Shown in pieces: positions 25,329 through 33,402 of a stretch of 64,000 nt of DNA. Origin of the DNA: Jannaschia aquimarina (GTDB lineage: Bacteria; Pseudomonadota; Alphaproteobacteria; Rhodobacterales; Rhodobacteraceae). The position numbers were made by a program, and so were the translations under genes. Positions within the stretch are counted from its first letter, which is position 1. The number at the start of each line of letters is the position of its first letter. Where the stretch lies: assembly GCF_000877395.1 (NCBI RefSeq), contig NZ_JYFE01000017.1, positions 62,001-126,000 on the forward strand, written 5' to 3'. Under the pieces are notes generated by a model that saw nothing but the letters and a program-made list of their open reading frames with translations, made no database searches and had not been told where the DNA came from.

Positions 25329-26558
25329 TCACGCGAACAATTCCATCTGCTGCGGCTTGACGAACCGGTCGCGAAGCGCGGCTCCCTCCAGCATCGGGCC
25401 CGGTCTGTGGGCGCGCGCCACGATGAACGGCCGCGCATTCTTGAGCCGAGCGCCCATGCGGCGCAGATCCTCGAGCGAAAGCGACCCGTTGCGCCGGGCC
25501 TTGAGGATCCGGTCCACGATCCGTGTCCCGAAGCCGGGGACGCGCAACAATGCCTCTTTCGGTGCGCTGTTGACGTCCACCGGAAAGCGGTCTCGGTTCG
25601 ACAGGGCCCAGGCGAGCTTGGGGTCGATATCCAGGTCCAGCATCCCGGCCTGATCGGACAGGATCTCATCGAGAGAGAACTCGTAGAACCGAAGCAGCCA
25701 ATCCGCTTGGTACAAGCGATGCTCTCGCATGAGCGGCGGGTCCTTCAGTGGCAGGACTGCGCTGGCGTCGGGGATCGGTGAGAATGCGGAATAGTAGACC
25801 CGCTTCAGATCGTAGGCGCCGTAGAGCCGGTTTGCATTGCCCAGAACCTGACGGTCCGTCCCGTCATCCGCGCCGACGATCATCTGCGTCGACTGACCGG
25901 CAGAGGCGAATTTTCCCCGGCGGCGACCGGTGTGCGTCCTGTCGGAATAGTCTTCCTTGGTCGCCCTCACGTTCCCCATTGCCTTCCGGATCGAAGCGGC
26001 ATCCTTTTCGGGCGCCAGATCGTTCAATCCGGCGTCGGTGGGCAATTCGATGTTGATCGACAGCCGGTCGGCGGCCAGGCCGGCGCGCTCGATCAGGTCC
26101 GGGCTCGCATCCGGGATCGTCTTCAGATGGACGTAACCACGGAACCCGTTCGCCCGCAGCTTCTCGACGATCAGCACGAGCTGTTCCATCGTGTAGTCGG
26201 GGCTTCGGATGATCCCCGAACTCAGAAAAAGCCCCTCGATGTAGTTCCGGCGATAGAACTCTTCCGTGAGCCAGACCACCTCCTCGACGGTGAAGCGCGC
26301 CCGTCTGACATTCGAGGACCTGCGATTGACGCAGTAGGCGCAGTCGAACACGCAGACATTGGTCATCAGGATTTTCAAAAGCGAGATGCATCGTCCGTCC
26401 GGGGTATAGGCATGGCAAATGCCGGACCCGGTGGTCGATCCCAAGCCGGACCCGTCGCGCGACGATCGCTTGCTGCCACCCGAAGATGCGCAGGACGCAT
26501 CGTACTTGGCGGCGTCCGACAGGATCGCAAGCTTCTGCTGAATCGACATCTTTCCCAT
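25329..26558 (-). CDS. UDG-linked radical SAM protein with helix-hairpin-helix, putative DNA repair
   Basis: The 409-residue protein has the radical SAM cluster motif C69-x3-C73-x2-C76 in a TIM-barrel-like N-terminal part. A C-terminal helix-hairpin-helix at about 328-355 (DVNSAPKEALLRVPGFGTRI) implies DNA binding. This is the profile of the TIGR03916 family found next to UdgX-DUF4130. Its reaction is unknown. The protein ends in QMELFA, a likely sliding-clamp-binding peptide. It is the first gene of the pair; the UdgX start follows 60 bases after its stop. Confidence 0.9.
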   Translation of the reverse strand: MGKMSIQQKLAILSDAAKYDASCASSGGSKRSSRDGSGLGSTTGSGICHAYTPDGRCISLLKILMTNVCVFDCAYCVNRRSSNVRRARFTVEEVVWLTEEFYRRNYIEGLFLSSGIIRSPDYTMEQLVLIVEKLRANGFRGYVHLKTIPDASPDLIERAGLAADRLSINIELPTDAGLNDLAPEKDAASIRKAMGNVRATKEDYSDRTHTGRRRGKFASAGQSTQMIVGADDGTDRQVLGNANRLYGAYDLKRVYYSAFSPIPDASAVLPLKDPPLMREHRLYQADWLLRFYEFSLDEILSDQAGMLDLDIDPKLAWALSNRDRFPVDVNSAPKEALLRVPGFGTRIVDRILKARRNGSLSLEDLRRMGARLKNARPFIVARAHRPGPMLEGAALRDRFVKPQQMELFA

Positions 26559-26622
26559 TTGTTCTTCTTATGTTCCGAAACCCTCGGCCGCAAGATCGAC
26601 CCGTCATTCGACATAGGGGAAA

Positions 26623-26649
26623 GGAACCCGGACGGGGGAGGTGGGCGTT
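26623..26649 (+). promoter_or_regulatory. EcfG-type promoter candidate upstream of the 22-residue membrane peptide
   Basis: GGAAC (26623-26627) and CGTT (26646-26649) are separated by 18 bases, one more than the usual spacing. The motif lies 50 bases before the ATG at 26700. Confidence 0.4.
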
Positions 26650-26699
26650 ATGCCCAAACGAATAGGTTCAGCAGAACCGCCATCTCCGGAGAGGACACT

Positions 26700-26768
26700 A
26701 TGCGCAGCATCTTTTACATCATCGGCGTCGTCGTTGTTGCCTTGGCAGTCATCAACCTCGTCGCCTGA
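26700..26768 (+). CDS. Small single-pass membrane peptide (22 residues)
   Basis: An ATG preceded by GGAGAGGAC opens a 22-codon frame beginning MRSIFYIIGVVVVALAV, which is almost wholly hydrophobic and would form one membrane helix. Very short hydrophobic peptides of this kind are common in alphaproteobacteria and are usually missed by gene finders. It lies about 95 bases upstream of the envelope stress cluster and behind an EcfG-like motif. No function is known. Confidence 0.6.
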   Translation: MRSIFYIIGVVVVALAVINLVA

Positions 26769-26863
26769 TGCCACTCCTCGGGGACACGTGACGCGCCTCG
26801 GTTTCGCAGCGTCGCCTTCGCCGGGATTTTTTTCAAGCGGACAAGACGAGACAGGTGAACATC

Positions 26864-27565
26864 ATGTCGAACACGAGCACCACGAAGACCGACAAACAGA
26901 GCGTGACCAAGGCGGCGCATCCATCCGCTGATGTGTCGCCGTCGGCGCCTCACGCCAGCGGCGATACGTCCGGGATCGACGTATCTGCGACGGCCACGGA
27001 TCCGCTTCTGCGGGGCGAGGCGCCCGCGCAGGACGATCAGTCGCCCACCGAGATCGCCAAGAACACGTCTCAGGCCGCGATGTCGCGTGCAGAGGAACTG
27101 GCTGCACAGGGCCGCGCCGAAGCGGAGAGTATCGCCGAACGCGGCAAGGCTGCGGCATTCCAGCGTGCGGAAGAGGCGAAAGCCCGCGCCGCAGGCGAAG
27201 TGAACCGGACCGCCGACAGGGTTCGCGCAGCGGGATACGAATTCGGGGATGACAGCTATCCCGCCTATGCCGCCGACTACATCGCCGGGACGCTCTCGGA
27301 TGCCGCTCGTGCCATCGAAGAGCGGGACGTGCGCGGGATGGTGGGCGAGGTATCCTCGTTCGCGCGCGCGAATCCGGCACTCTTCCTCGGCGCGGCCGCC
27401 GTTCTGGGGTTCGCAGTTGCGAGGATGATGAAGGCCACCAGCCGGGATGAAGATCATGGCGCATCGGCCTATGACACGGCACGTCGCCCGATCGAACCCC
27501 CGCGCCCCGGGCTTGCCCATACGCCTTACGGCCGCGCATCGGTCCGACCGGGCCGGAGCTATTGA
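26864..27565 (+). CDS. YqjD/ElaB-like membrane-anchored stress protein
   Basis: The 233-residue protein has a Ser/Thr/Ala-rich disordered start, then a long Ala/Glu/Arg helix (about residues 60-120) likely to form a coiled coil. One membrane helix follows near 170-190 (RANPALFLGAAAVLGFAVARMM), then a Pro/Arg-rich tail. The FARANPALFLGAAAVLGFAVAR type of segment is a hallmark of YqjD/ElaB and related proteins. It probably sits in the inner membrane and is induced by stress or stationary phase. It overlaps no gene; the next start is 2 bases after its stop. Confidence 0.65.
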   Translation: MSNTSTTKTDKQSVTKAAHPSADVSPSAPHASGDTSGIDVSATATDPLLRGEAPAQDDQSPTEIAKNTSQAAMSRAEELAAQGRAEAESIAERGKAAAFQRAEEAKARAAGEVNRTADRVRAAGYEFGDDSYPAYAADYIAGTLSDAARAIEERDVRGMVGEVSSFARANPALFLGAAAVLGFAVARMMKATSRDEDHGASAYDTARRPIEPPRPGLAHTPYGRASVRPGRSY

Positions 27566-27567
27566 AG

Positions 27568-27984
27568 ATGAAGGACGGTCTTCACGAACACCCCTCGGAC
27601 GAGACAGGTCGCGGACCTCTTTCGCTGGTCAGCGAGATCCTGACCCACGTCTCCAACCTTGTCCGAAAGGAGTTCGATCTTGCGCGCGCAGAGGTGAATG
27701 AGAACCTCACGCGCGCGGGGATCGCAATCGGGCTGCTGGTCGGCGCGGTGGTCGTCGCTCTGGTCGCACTCAACGTGCTGGCGGCTGCGCTCGTCGCGGC
27801 GATCTCGGCCCTGGGCCTCGAGCCGGGCTGGTCCGCGATCATCGTCGGCGGCGGCTTGGCGATCATCGCGTTCGCGATGGTGGCGAAGGGGGTCAACGAC
27901 CTCAAGCTGACAAGCCTGGCGCCGGATCGGACCGCAAAGAACATTCGGCGCGACGCTGATGCGGTAAAGGAGACGTTCCGATGA
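27568..27984 (+). CDS. Phage-holin-like membrane protein (YqjE / DUF1469 type)
   Basis: This 138-residue protein has a helical start (LVSEILTHVSNLVRKEFDLARAEV) followed by two membrane helices near residues 50-75 and 83-105. That is the layout of the actinobacterial holin-X/YqjE family, which is cellular rather than viral. GGAG lies 9 bases before the ATG at 27568. It overlaps the following gene as ATGA. It is thought to work with YqjD-like proteins at the inner membrane. Confidence 0.8.
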   Translation: MKDGLHEHPSDETGRGPLSLVSEILTHVSNLVRKEFDLARAEVNENLTRAGIAIGLLVGAVVVALVALNVLAAALVAAISALGLEPGWSAIIVGGGLAIIAFAMVAKGVNDLKLTSLAPDRTAKNIRRDADAVKETFR

Positions 27985-29102
27985 CCGGGCATCGCACGTC
28001 CGACGACATCGAGCGGGAAATCGAGGAAGAACGGAGCGCGCTCACCCGTTCCCTTAACGAGTTGCAAGCCCAGTTCGCGCCGGATCGCGTGATGGATCAC
28101 GCGGCGAGCTATCTCAAGGAACATAGCGGAGAGTTGGCGGACGGTTTTGCCCGCCAGGTCAAGGAAAACCCGCTTGCCGCCGCGATGGTCGCCGGAGGGG
28201 TGGGGTGGCTGCTGTTCGGGTCCGCGAAACCTGCCGACCCTGCGCCCAACGATCACCGGATTGCCGGCACCGATACGACGCCGGCGATCTCGGGTCAGGG
28301 CCGTGCCGAGCTCCGTCCGCAACCTGCTTTTGACGATAGTGAATATGCCGACGCGCCGGGTGATCTCGGCACGCCGACACACGACCAGGCAGGGTTCGAC
28401 GCGCGTCTCAGGGAAGCTGACGGCACGCGGAAAGAGCCCATCGAACCCGTTCACCGACACATAGCATATTCTCCTTTTGCAGAAGGGGGGGATGCGGAAC
28501 AGAAAGGATCGCATGACATGCCGACCTACGATTATCACGACATTCGGGATCGCGGTTACGCCCGGTCCGCCGAGCTTCGCGCCCGCCTTGCGGAAGGTAC
28601 CGAGAAGATGTCGGAGCAAGCCCGTCTCCGCGTGATGCGCGCGCGCGAAGCCGCCGCCGTCGCGCAGAGCCGGGTTGAGAGCCAGGTTGGCAACGCCGCC
28701 GCTTCCGGTCGGCGAGCCTTCTACGAGCAGCCCCTGCTCGGCGGCCTTCTCGTCTTCGGTATCGGCGCGTTGGTTGGTGCGGCTCTGCCTAGGACACGGA
28801 CGGAAGACGCCTATCTCGGGGTCTACCGGGACCGGGCCTTCGACGAGGCGGATCGCATTTTCCGTGAGGAGATGGAGAAGCTGAAGATCGTCGCCGAGGC
28901 GGCCGTCGACGAAGCGCGCGCCGTCGCTGACGAAAAGCTCGACGACGCGCGGAGTGCATACGAGGACGCTCGGGAGAACACGCCCACCGGGGAAGACGCG
29001 GTCAGAGCGGCCGAGGGTGAGGTGAGGTCTGCGGCACAGCGTGTCGCTGACGCGGCGAAATCCGAAGCGGAAAAGCAGAACCTCGGAAAGACGCTGAACT
29101 GA
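27981..29102 (+). CDS. DUF3618 protein with a second membrane-anchored helical half
   Basis: The 373-residue protein begins with a DUF3618 module (DDIEREIEEERSALTRSLNEL) and a first hydrophobic helix near 66-80 (PLAAAMVAGGVGWLLFG). An acidic linker follows. The second half (residues 185-370) repeats the theme: a long Ala/Arg/Glu helix, a membrane helix near 252-270 (PLLGGLLVFGIGALVGAAL) and an Ala/Glu-rich coil. It therefore looks like a fusion of two YqjD-like units. It ends the three-gene cluster and is followed by a terminator. Confidence 0.75.
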   Translation: MTGHRTSDDIEREIEEERSALTRSLNELQAQFAPDRVMDHAASYLKEHSGELADGFARQVKENPLAAAMVAGGVGWLLFGSAKPADPAPNDHRIAGTDTTPAISGQGRAELRPQPAFDDSEYADAPGDLGTPTHDQAGFDARLREADGTRKEPIEPVHRHIAYSPFAEGGDAEQKGSHDMPTYDYHDIRDRGYARSAELRARLAEGTEKMSEQARLRVMRAREAAAVAQSRVESQVGNAAASGRRAFYEQPLLGGLLVFGIGALVGAALPRTRTEDAYLGVYRDRAFDEADRIFREEMEKLKIVAEAAVDEARAVADEKLDDARSAYEDARENTPTGEDAVRAAEGEVRSAAQRVADAAKSEAEKQNLGKTLN

Positions 29103-29129
29103 GACAGCACCACCGCCCTGACATAGAGT

Positions 29130-29165
29130 GCGGCGCGGTCTGAATGACTGCGCCGCTTTTCTTTT
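29130..29165 (+). terminator. Rho-independent terminator of the envelope stress cluster
   Basis: A ten-base stem GCGGCGCGGT/ACTGCGCCGC (29130-29139 with 29147-29156, one G-T pair) is followed by TTTTCTTTT. It lies 28 bases after the DUF3618 gene stop. Confidence 0.85.
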
Positions 29166-29179
29166 GGCTTGATAAGCCG

Positions 29180-29207
29180 AAAAAAAAGGCGGGCCCGAAA
29201 GCCCGCC
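29180..29207 (-). terminator. Rho-independent terminator of the DUF892 gene
   Basis: On the minus strand GGCGGGC/GCCCGCC (29201-29207 with 29188-29194) has a six-base loop and is followed by eight T residues. It lies 22 bases after the DUF892 stop and faces the terminator of the opposing cluster. Confidence 0.9.
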
Positions 29208-29228
29208 TCTGCACGATGCGAAATTGAC

Positions 29229-29720
29229 TTACGCAGCCGCCTTCGCGTTGATGCCGCCCTTCGCGAGATCGGTGAACTTCTCGTCACCATCGTAGGTGTT
29301 CGAAAGGTGACGATCGAGCAATTCGGCATCCTCTTCGAAGCCGAGGCGTTCCGCGAACGCCTTCACGCAGCCGTAACCGGCGATCGCATAGTGTGCCATA
29401 CGCTGGTATTGCGTGATGATCATCGCATCCCGCACGTCCGCATCGCCGAACTCTTCCTCGAGCGCGTGCTTCCGAGCCTCCTTCACGAGGCCTTCCATGC
29501 CGTGGCAGTGCTCTCCGCCGGGCTCCTCACCGTGCTTGCGCAGAATGCCGGCCATGACGTCCTTCCCGGCGCTCGTGCCCTTGTGGCCCTTGTGGAGCGC
29601 CTCTTTCAGATCCGCATTCGTCGCGGCGTCTTCCAGCTTGATGGTGACGTCGATCGACTGATCGCAGGCCGAATAGAGGTCCTTCAACTGATCGATGTAG
29701 AGGTCCTTGAGCGTATTCAT
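29229..29720 (-). CDS. DUF892/YciF-like ferritin-fold protein
   Basis: The 163-residue protein starts MNTLKDLYIDQLKDLYSACDQ and has four predicted helices with Glu and ExxH-type residues that could hold a di-iron centre, as in E. coli YciF. Its biochemical role is unsettled, but homologues are induced by osmotic or general stress. AGGAGG lies 6 bases before the ATG at 29720 and touches an earlier ATG at 29726, so the inner ATG is the real start. An EcfG-type promoter precedes it. Confidence 0.88.
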   Translation of the reverse strand: MNTLKDLYIDQLKDLYSACDQSIDVTIKLEDAATNADLKEALHKGHKGTSAGKDVMAGILRKHGEEPGGEHCHGMEGLVKEARKHALEEEFGDADVRDAMIITQYQRMAHYAIAGYGCVKAFAERLGFEEDAELLDRHLSNTYDGDEKFTDLAKGGINAKAAA

Positions 29721-29726
29721 TTTCAT

Positions 29727-29732
29727 CCTCCT
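29727..29732 (-). promoter_or_regulatory. Ribosome-binding site that decides the DUF892 start
   Basis: A perfect AGGAGG on the minus strand is immediately followed by ATGAAAATG. Only the second ATG (29720) has workable spacing. Confidence 0.8.
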
Positions 29733-29755
29733 AGTTGGGGTATCTCGATCAGGGG

Positions 29756-29781
29756 AACGCGCATCGACAAGGCAGCGTTCC
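29756..29781 (-). promoter_or_regulatory. EcfG-type stress promoter of the DUF892 gene
   Basis: On the minus strand GGAAC (29777-29781) and CGTT (29756-29759) are separated by exactly 17 bases, a full match to the general stress sigma consensus. It ends 36 bases before the ATG. Confidence 0.75.
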
Positions 29782-29804
29782 ACCACGTTTTCCGCCTTTT
29801 CGAC

Positions 29805-29831
29805 GGAACACGCCCCCCCTTCACCCGCGTT
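29805..29831 (+). promoter_or_regulatory. EcfG-type stress promoter of the DUF2383 gene
   Basis: GGAAC (29805-29809) and CGTT (29828-29831) are spaced by 18 bases, 38 bases before the ATG at 29869. It stands back to back with the divergent DUF892 promoter. Confidence 0.6.
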
Positions 29832-29868
29832 TAACAGCTACCCAACCTGCAAACTGGAGAAGACTTAC

Positions 29869-30309
29869 ATGACCGATCGTATCGACGCGCTGAAAGACCT
29901 TTTGACCCGCCTAATTGACAGCCGTGAAGGCTATCGCGAAGCACTGGATCACGTCGAAAGCGCGCATATTAAGACGATATTTCAGGAATTCATGGCCCGC
30001 CGGGATCGCAATGCCAGCGAGGTCCGGGCCTACCTGACGAAAGCCGGTCACAACGTTGATGACGACGGCTCGATCCTGGCATCGGCACATCGCACTTGGC
30101 TCGGCCTGAAAGATGCCGTGACGCCCTCGAACGACGCCGCCACCCTGGCGGAGGTCGTCCGGGGCGAAAGCGCATTGCTGGACGCCTACGACAACGCGAT
30201 TGAGGCAGGCGCGGGCAGCGACCCAGAATATGGGTTCCTGGTCGAGCAGCATGCGTCGCTCAAGGCAGCGATCGAGCAACTGAAGGCACGCGAAGACCTC
30301 GCGGCCTGA
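29869..30309 (+). CDS. PA2169/DUF2383 four-helix-bundle protein
   Basis: This 146-residue, all-helical protein starts MTDRIDALKDLLTRLIDSREGY. Its pattern (LKDLLTRLID, then FQEFMARRDRNASEVRAYL, SILASAHRTWLGLKDAV and HASLKAAIEQLK) matches the ferritin-like DUF2383/PA2169 family. GGAGAAG precedes the ATG. Its role is unknown; the family is often stress induced and tied to DUF892 proteins, as here, where the two are divergent with facing EcfG promoters. Confidence 0.85.
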   Translation: MTDRIDALKDLLTRLIDSREGYREALDHVESAHIKTIFQEFMARRDRNASEVRAYLTKAGHNVDDDGSILASAHRTWLGLKDAVTPSNDAATLAEVVRGESALLDAYDNAIEAGAGSDPEYGFLVEQHASLKAAIEQLKAREDLAA

Positions 30310-30324
30310 AGACGGACCACTACC

Positions 30325-30355
30325 TTTCGGAGCGTCCGCTACGGGCGCTCCGAAA
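30325..30355 (+). other. Strong hairpin between DUF2383 and SDR genes
   Basis: TTTCGGAGCG (30325-30334) pairs with CGCTCCGAAA (30346-30355), and the inside extends the stem to about 14 pairs with a three-base loop. No T-run follows, so it may be a weak terminator or an mRNA-stabilising structure. Confidence 0.5.
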
Positions 30356-30379
30356 ACGTTCAACAGAGGAGTTTCGTCC

Positions 30380-31456
30380 ATGACACGCATCGCGGTGGTC
30401 GCAGGTGGTTCAGCCGGAGTGGGACGGGCCGTCGTCTCTGCCATGATCGACAGGGGGTGGAAGGTCGCCGTCCTCGCCCGCGGGAAGGAACGGCTGGACG
30501 AGATCGCTTCGGAATACGGCGACGCGGTCTTCACACGCACCTGCAACGTCGCCGAAGACGCCCAGCTTCAGGCCGCCGCCGATGCGATCATGGGTCATTG
30601 GGGTGCGCCGGACGTCTGGGTGAACTGCGCGATGCTGACCAAGTTCGCCGCCTTCGAGGACGTCACCGAAGACGAATTCCAGAAGATCACCGCCACGACC
30701 TATTTCGGTCAGGTCAATGGATGCCGGGCTGCCCTCCGCATCATGAAGCGGGGCAATATCGTGAATGTCGGGTCCGGGCTGTCCTATCGGCCGGTACCCC
30801 TGCAGGCGGCCTATGTCGGGGCGAAACACGCCATCAACGGATTCACCGGCGCATTGCGCTCCGAGTTGATTCATCAGGGCCGACCCATCGAGCTGAGCCT
30901 CGTTCAGCTTCCGGCGATCAACACACCGCAATTTGACTGGGCCCGCAACGCGATGGCAGCCAAGCCTCAGCCCGCCCCGCCGATCTTCCAGCCCCAAGTC
31001 GCGGCGGATGCGGTGATGAAGGCCATCGACACCAATGCTCGGGAACTGCTGGTCGGCCGATCCGTCATCGAACTCGTCTTCGGGGATATGCTTTTGCCCG
31101 GAATGATCGACAAGCAGATGGCGACATCGGGATACGAGGCGCAGGCCTCGGATCAGAAGGATTGGGGGCGCCCCGACAATCTGGAGGGGCCCATAGACTA
31201 TCCCCCCCGCGCCGAGGGCAGCTACGGACACCGCGCGGAGCCGTCGGGCCTTATCGTCGATGCCGACATGGCCCGCAAGGCGGCCGTCTTCGGCGGCGTG
31301 GCCATCGCATTCGGTCTGGGCGCAGCGATCGGTGGCTTTCTTGGCGGTCGGGGGCGGCCGGCGTCGCCGAATGGCGTCGCCATGCAGGACAATCGCCGTC
31401 CGTGGGGCTACGACCGCCCACCGGCGGGCTCTTCGGTCAGGGCGTTGCCGCACTGA
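30380..31456 (+). CDS. SDR-family oxidoreductase with C-terminal membrane helix
   Basis: The 358-residue protein has a Rossmann start (VVAGGSAGVGRA, residues 6-16), NCAML in place of the usual NNAG, and catalytic Y145-x3-K149 in AAYVGAKHAI. After the SDR core an extra 90 residues hold one membrane helix near 303-325 (FGGVAIAFGLGAAIGGFLGG) and a Pro/Arg tail. It belongs to the stress-associated SDRs often found near DUF892/Ku-type genes. Substrate unknown. GGAG precedes the ATG. The next gene starts on the last base of its stop. Confidence 0.85.
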   Translation: MTRIAVVAGGSAGVGRAVVSAMIDRGWKVAVLARGKERLDEIASEYGDAVFTRTCNVAEDAQLQAAADAIMGHWGAPDVWVNCAMLTKFAAFEDVTEDEFQKITATTYFGQVNGCRAALRIMKRGNIVNVGSGLSYRPVPLQAAYVGAKHAINGFTGALRSELIHQGRPIELSLVQLPAINTPQFDWARNAMAAKPQPAPPIFQPQVAADAVMKAIDTNARELLVGRSVIELVFGDMLLPGMIDKQMATSGYEAQASDQKDWGRPDNLEGPIDYPPRAEGSYGHRAEPSGLIVDADMARKAAVFGGVAIAFGLGAAIGGFLGGRGRPASPNGVAMQDNRRPWGYDRPPAGSSVRALPH

Positions 31457-31707
31457 TGGATCCCGTCGAAGTGACGCGCTGGGGGGCCGCGATCTGCGTG
31501 ATCGCGGCCTCGCTCATGGTGGCGTGGGGGCAACCGGCGCGGCTCGTCATGTGGGGATTCGTGGTCTTCACGGTCGCATCCGCGCTCTGGATCGGGGCGG
31601 CCGCGATCGAGGCGAAATGGGCGCTGGTGGTCCAGAACGCCGTCCTGTTTGGAGTGAACGTCTGGGGCTGGGTCAGATGGGCCGCACGGGCGCGAGAAGA
31701 GGGCTAG
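31456..31707 (+). CDS. Small three-helix membrane protein
   Basis: The protein of 83 residues starts MDPVEVTRWGAAICVIAAS, with the ATG overlapping the SDR stop as TGATG. It has three hydrophobic segments (about 8-26, 30-50 and 53-76) and ends NVWGWVRWAARAREEG. The last helix, with its VQNAVLFGVNVWGWVRW sequence, resembles one half of PnuC/PQ-loop proteins. No function is known. Translational coupling suggests it works with the membrane-anchored SDR. Confidence 0.7.
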   Translation: MDPVEVTRWGAAICVIAASLMVAWGQPARLVMWGFVVFTVASALWIGAAAIEAKWALVVQNAVLFGVNVWGWVRWAARAREEG

Positions 31708-31728
31708 AGCCCCCACGCAGCAGGCGCC

Positions 31729-33282
31729 TCACTCCACGACCCACGCGGCTGCGGTCCGGCCCGGCATCGAATTGCCGTCGAATTCCTGCGAGCAGAAGGC
31801 CGGGTCTGCCTTGACCCGCGTGGCGGTCTCTCCGAAATTGAGCACCGCTTCCAGTCGCCGCGACCCCTTCTCATAGCTGAGCCGAACGACCTCTCCGGTT
31901 CGGGACCAGTCGGTCAGATCCATGTTCCCGAGTGCCGAGTCCCTGCGAAACGCAGCCGCCCTGCGGTAGAACGTGAGGGTGCTGTCGCCGATCTCCTGGA
32001 CGGCGACGGAGACGCTGTCCGGCCAGTCCATAGGCAGCCAGCTTTCACCCGTCGTAAAGCCGCGACCCGGCCCCTCGGCCCAGGGGATGGGCACCCGTGC
32101 CCCCTCCCGTCCGGGACCGTCCGGCCAATAGAGAAGGTCATACGGATCCGTGACCGCCGCGCGGGGCAGGGTCGGCTGGCAGAGTCCCAGTTCCTCTCCC
32201 TGATAGATGAGCACCGGGCCGGGCGACAGCATCAGGACGCTGGCCAGAAAGCGAACGTCCCGGTCGCTCCCGTCGCCGGATTTGCCGGCATGGCGCGGCT
32301 GGTCGTGAGACGACAGCCACCAGCAGATCTGCTCCGGTCGGTCTGCACGCTCGAGGATGTCGCCGTAGGCGTCCGCGGTCCCGGAAGATTCGGGAAAATC
32401 GGTCGTGTAGGCGGCGTTCAGGCGGCCGGGCTCGGTCAAGCCACAGGCGAGTTCCACCGAATTGTTGCCCGACGTGACCTCCCCCATGATCCAGGCATCG
32501 TGCCCGGCCCAGGTCCGCAGGTTCTCGGTGAAGGCCAAGCCGTCACCCGGCAGGATGTCGTAGACATGATCCTGCCAGGTATACGGGCTGAAATCCGGTC
32601 CCGAGACGCGGGCCTTCACCGCAGGCCGCGCGGGCGGATTGTCCTTCATCGACGGGTCGAACAGGAAGCTCGTCACCGCATCGACGCGAAAGCCGTCCAC
32701 GCCACGGTCCAGCCAGAAGCGCATGACGTTGCGCATTTGGTCCTGCACCGCCTGACATCTCAGATTGAGGCTGGGCTGATCCTTGGTGAAGTTGTGGAAG
32801 TAGTATTGCCGCCGCTGATGGCACCACGTCCAGGCCGGTGTGCCAAACTGGGAGAGCCAGTTGTTCGGCGGGCTGCCATCCTCCTTCGGGTCCCCCCAGA
32901 CGTAAAAGTCCTCGAAGGCCGGGTCGCCCTGGATCGCGCGTTTGAACCAGGGGCTCTCGGTCGAGGTGTGGTTGAAGACCTGGTCGATCAGCACCTTGAG
33001 CCCCAGTTCGCGGGCTCTTTCGATCAGCCTGTCGAAATCGGACAGCGTTCCCATCGCCGGATGCACGTCGATATGATCCGCGACGTCGTAGCCGCCGTCG
33101 GCCAAGGGCGAGGGAAAGAACGGTGACAGCCAGATCGCGTCGACGTTCAGGCGCGCGACATGCTCCAACTTGTGGATGATGCCGTTCAGATCCCCGATGC
33201 CGTCGCCGTTCGAATCCCGGAACGACCGCGGATAGATCTGATAGATGACCGGCGAGCGCGGCCAGGTAGAGGAGGGGGCCAT
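31729..33282 (-). CDS. GH13 alpha-glucosidase
   Basis: The 517-residue protein has the alpha-amylase family barrel: YQIYPRSFRDSNGDGIGDLNGI opens it, then nucleophile D201 in GFRVDAV, acid/base E268 in WIMGEVTS and D327 in SSHDQPRH. The QIYPRSF and GDL(N)GI start is typical of oligo-1,6-glucosidases and alpha-1,4-glucosidases. No signal peptide is present, so it is cytoplasmic and would split short alpha-glucosides, perhaps trehalose- or sucrose-type compatible solutes. It is a single-gene unit on this strand. Confidence 0.92.
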   Translation of the reverse strand: MAPSSTWPRSPVIYQIYPRSFRDSNGDGIGDLNGIIHKLEHVARLNVDAIWLSPFFPSPLADGGYDVADHIDVHPAMGTLSDFDRLIERARELGLKVLIDQVFNHTSTESPWFKRAIQGDPAFEDFYVWGDPKEDGSPPNNWLSQFGTPAWTWCHQRRQYYFHNFTKDQPSLNLRCQAVQDQMRNVMRFWLDRGVDGFRVDAVTSFLFDPSMKDNPPARPAVKARVSGPDFSPYTWQDHVYDILPGDGLAFTENLRTWAGHDAWIMGEVTSGNNSVELACGLTEPGRLNAAYTTDFPESSGTADAYGDILERADRPEQICWWLSSHDQPRHAGKSGDGSDRDVRFLASVLMLSPGPVLIYQGEELGLCQPTLPRAAVTDPYDLLYWPDGPGREGARVPIPWAEGPGRGFTTGESWLPMDWPDSVSVAVQEIGDSTLTFYRRAAAFRRDSALGNMDLTDWSRTGEVVRLSYEKGSRRLEAVLNFGETATRVKADPAFCSQEFDGNSMPGRTAAAWVVE

Positions 33283-33402
33283 CGCGCGCTCCGTTCAACT
33301 TTGGCCGGAACTTAAGGCGAGTAACCCGCATGACCAGCAGGTACAGGGTGCGGGACCGGTGTTGTCGTCCCCGCACCCTGGATGCAGCCGTCAAGCCTGG
33401 CG

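Noticed and set aside
27568-27984. Prophage remnant suggested by the holin-like protein
   Set aside because: No other phage gene is nearby, and this holin-like family is a cellular YqjE-type protein found with YqjD homologues.
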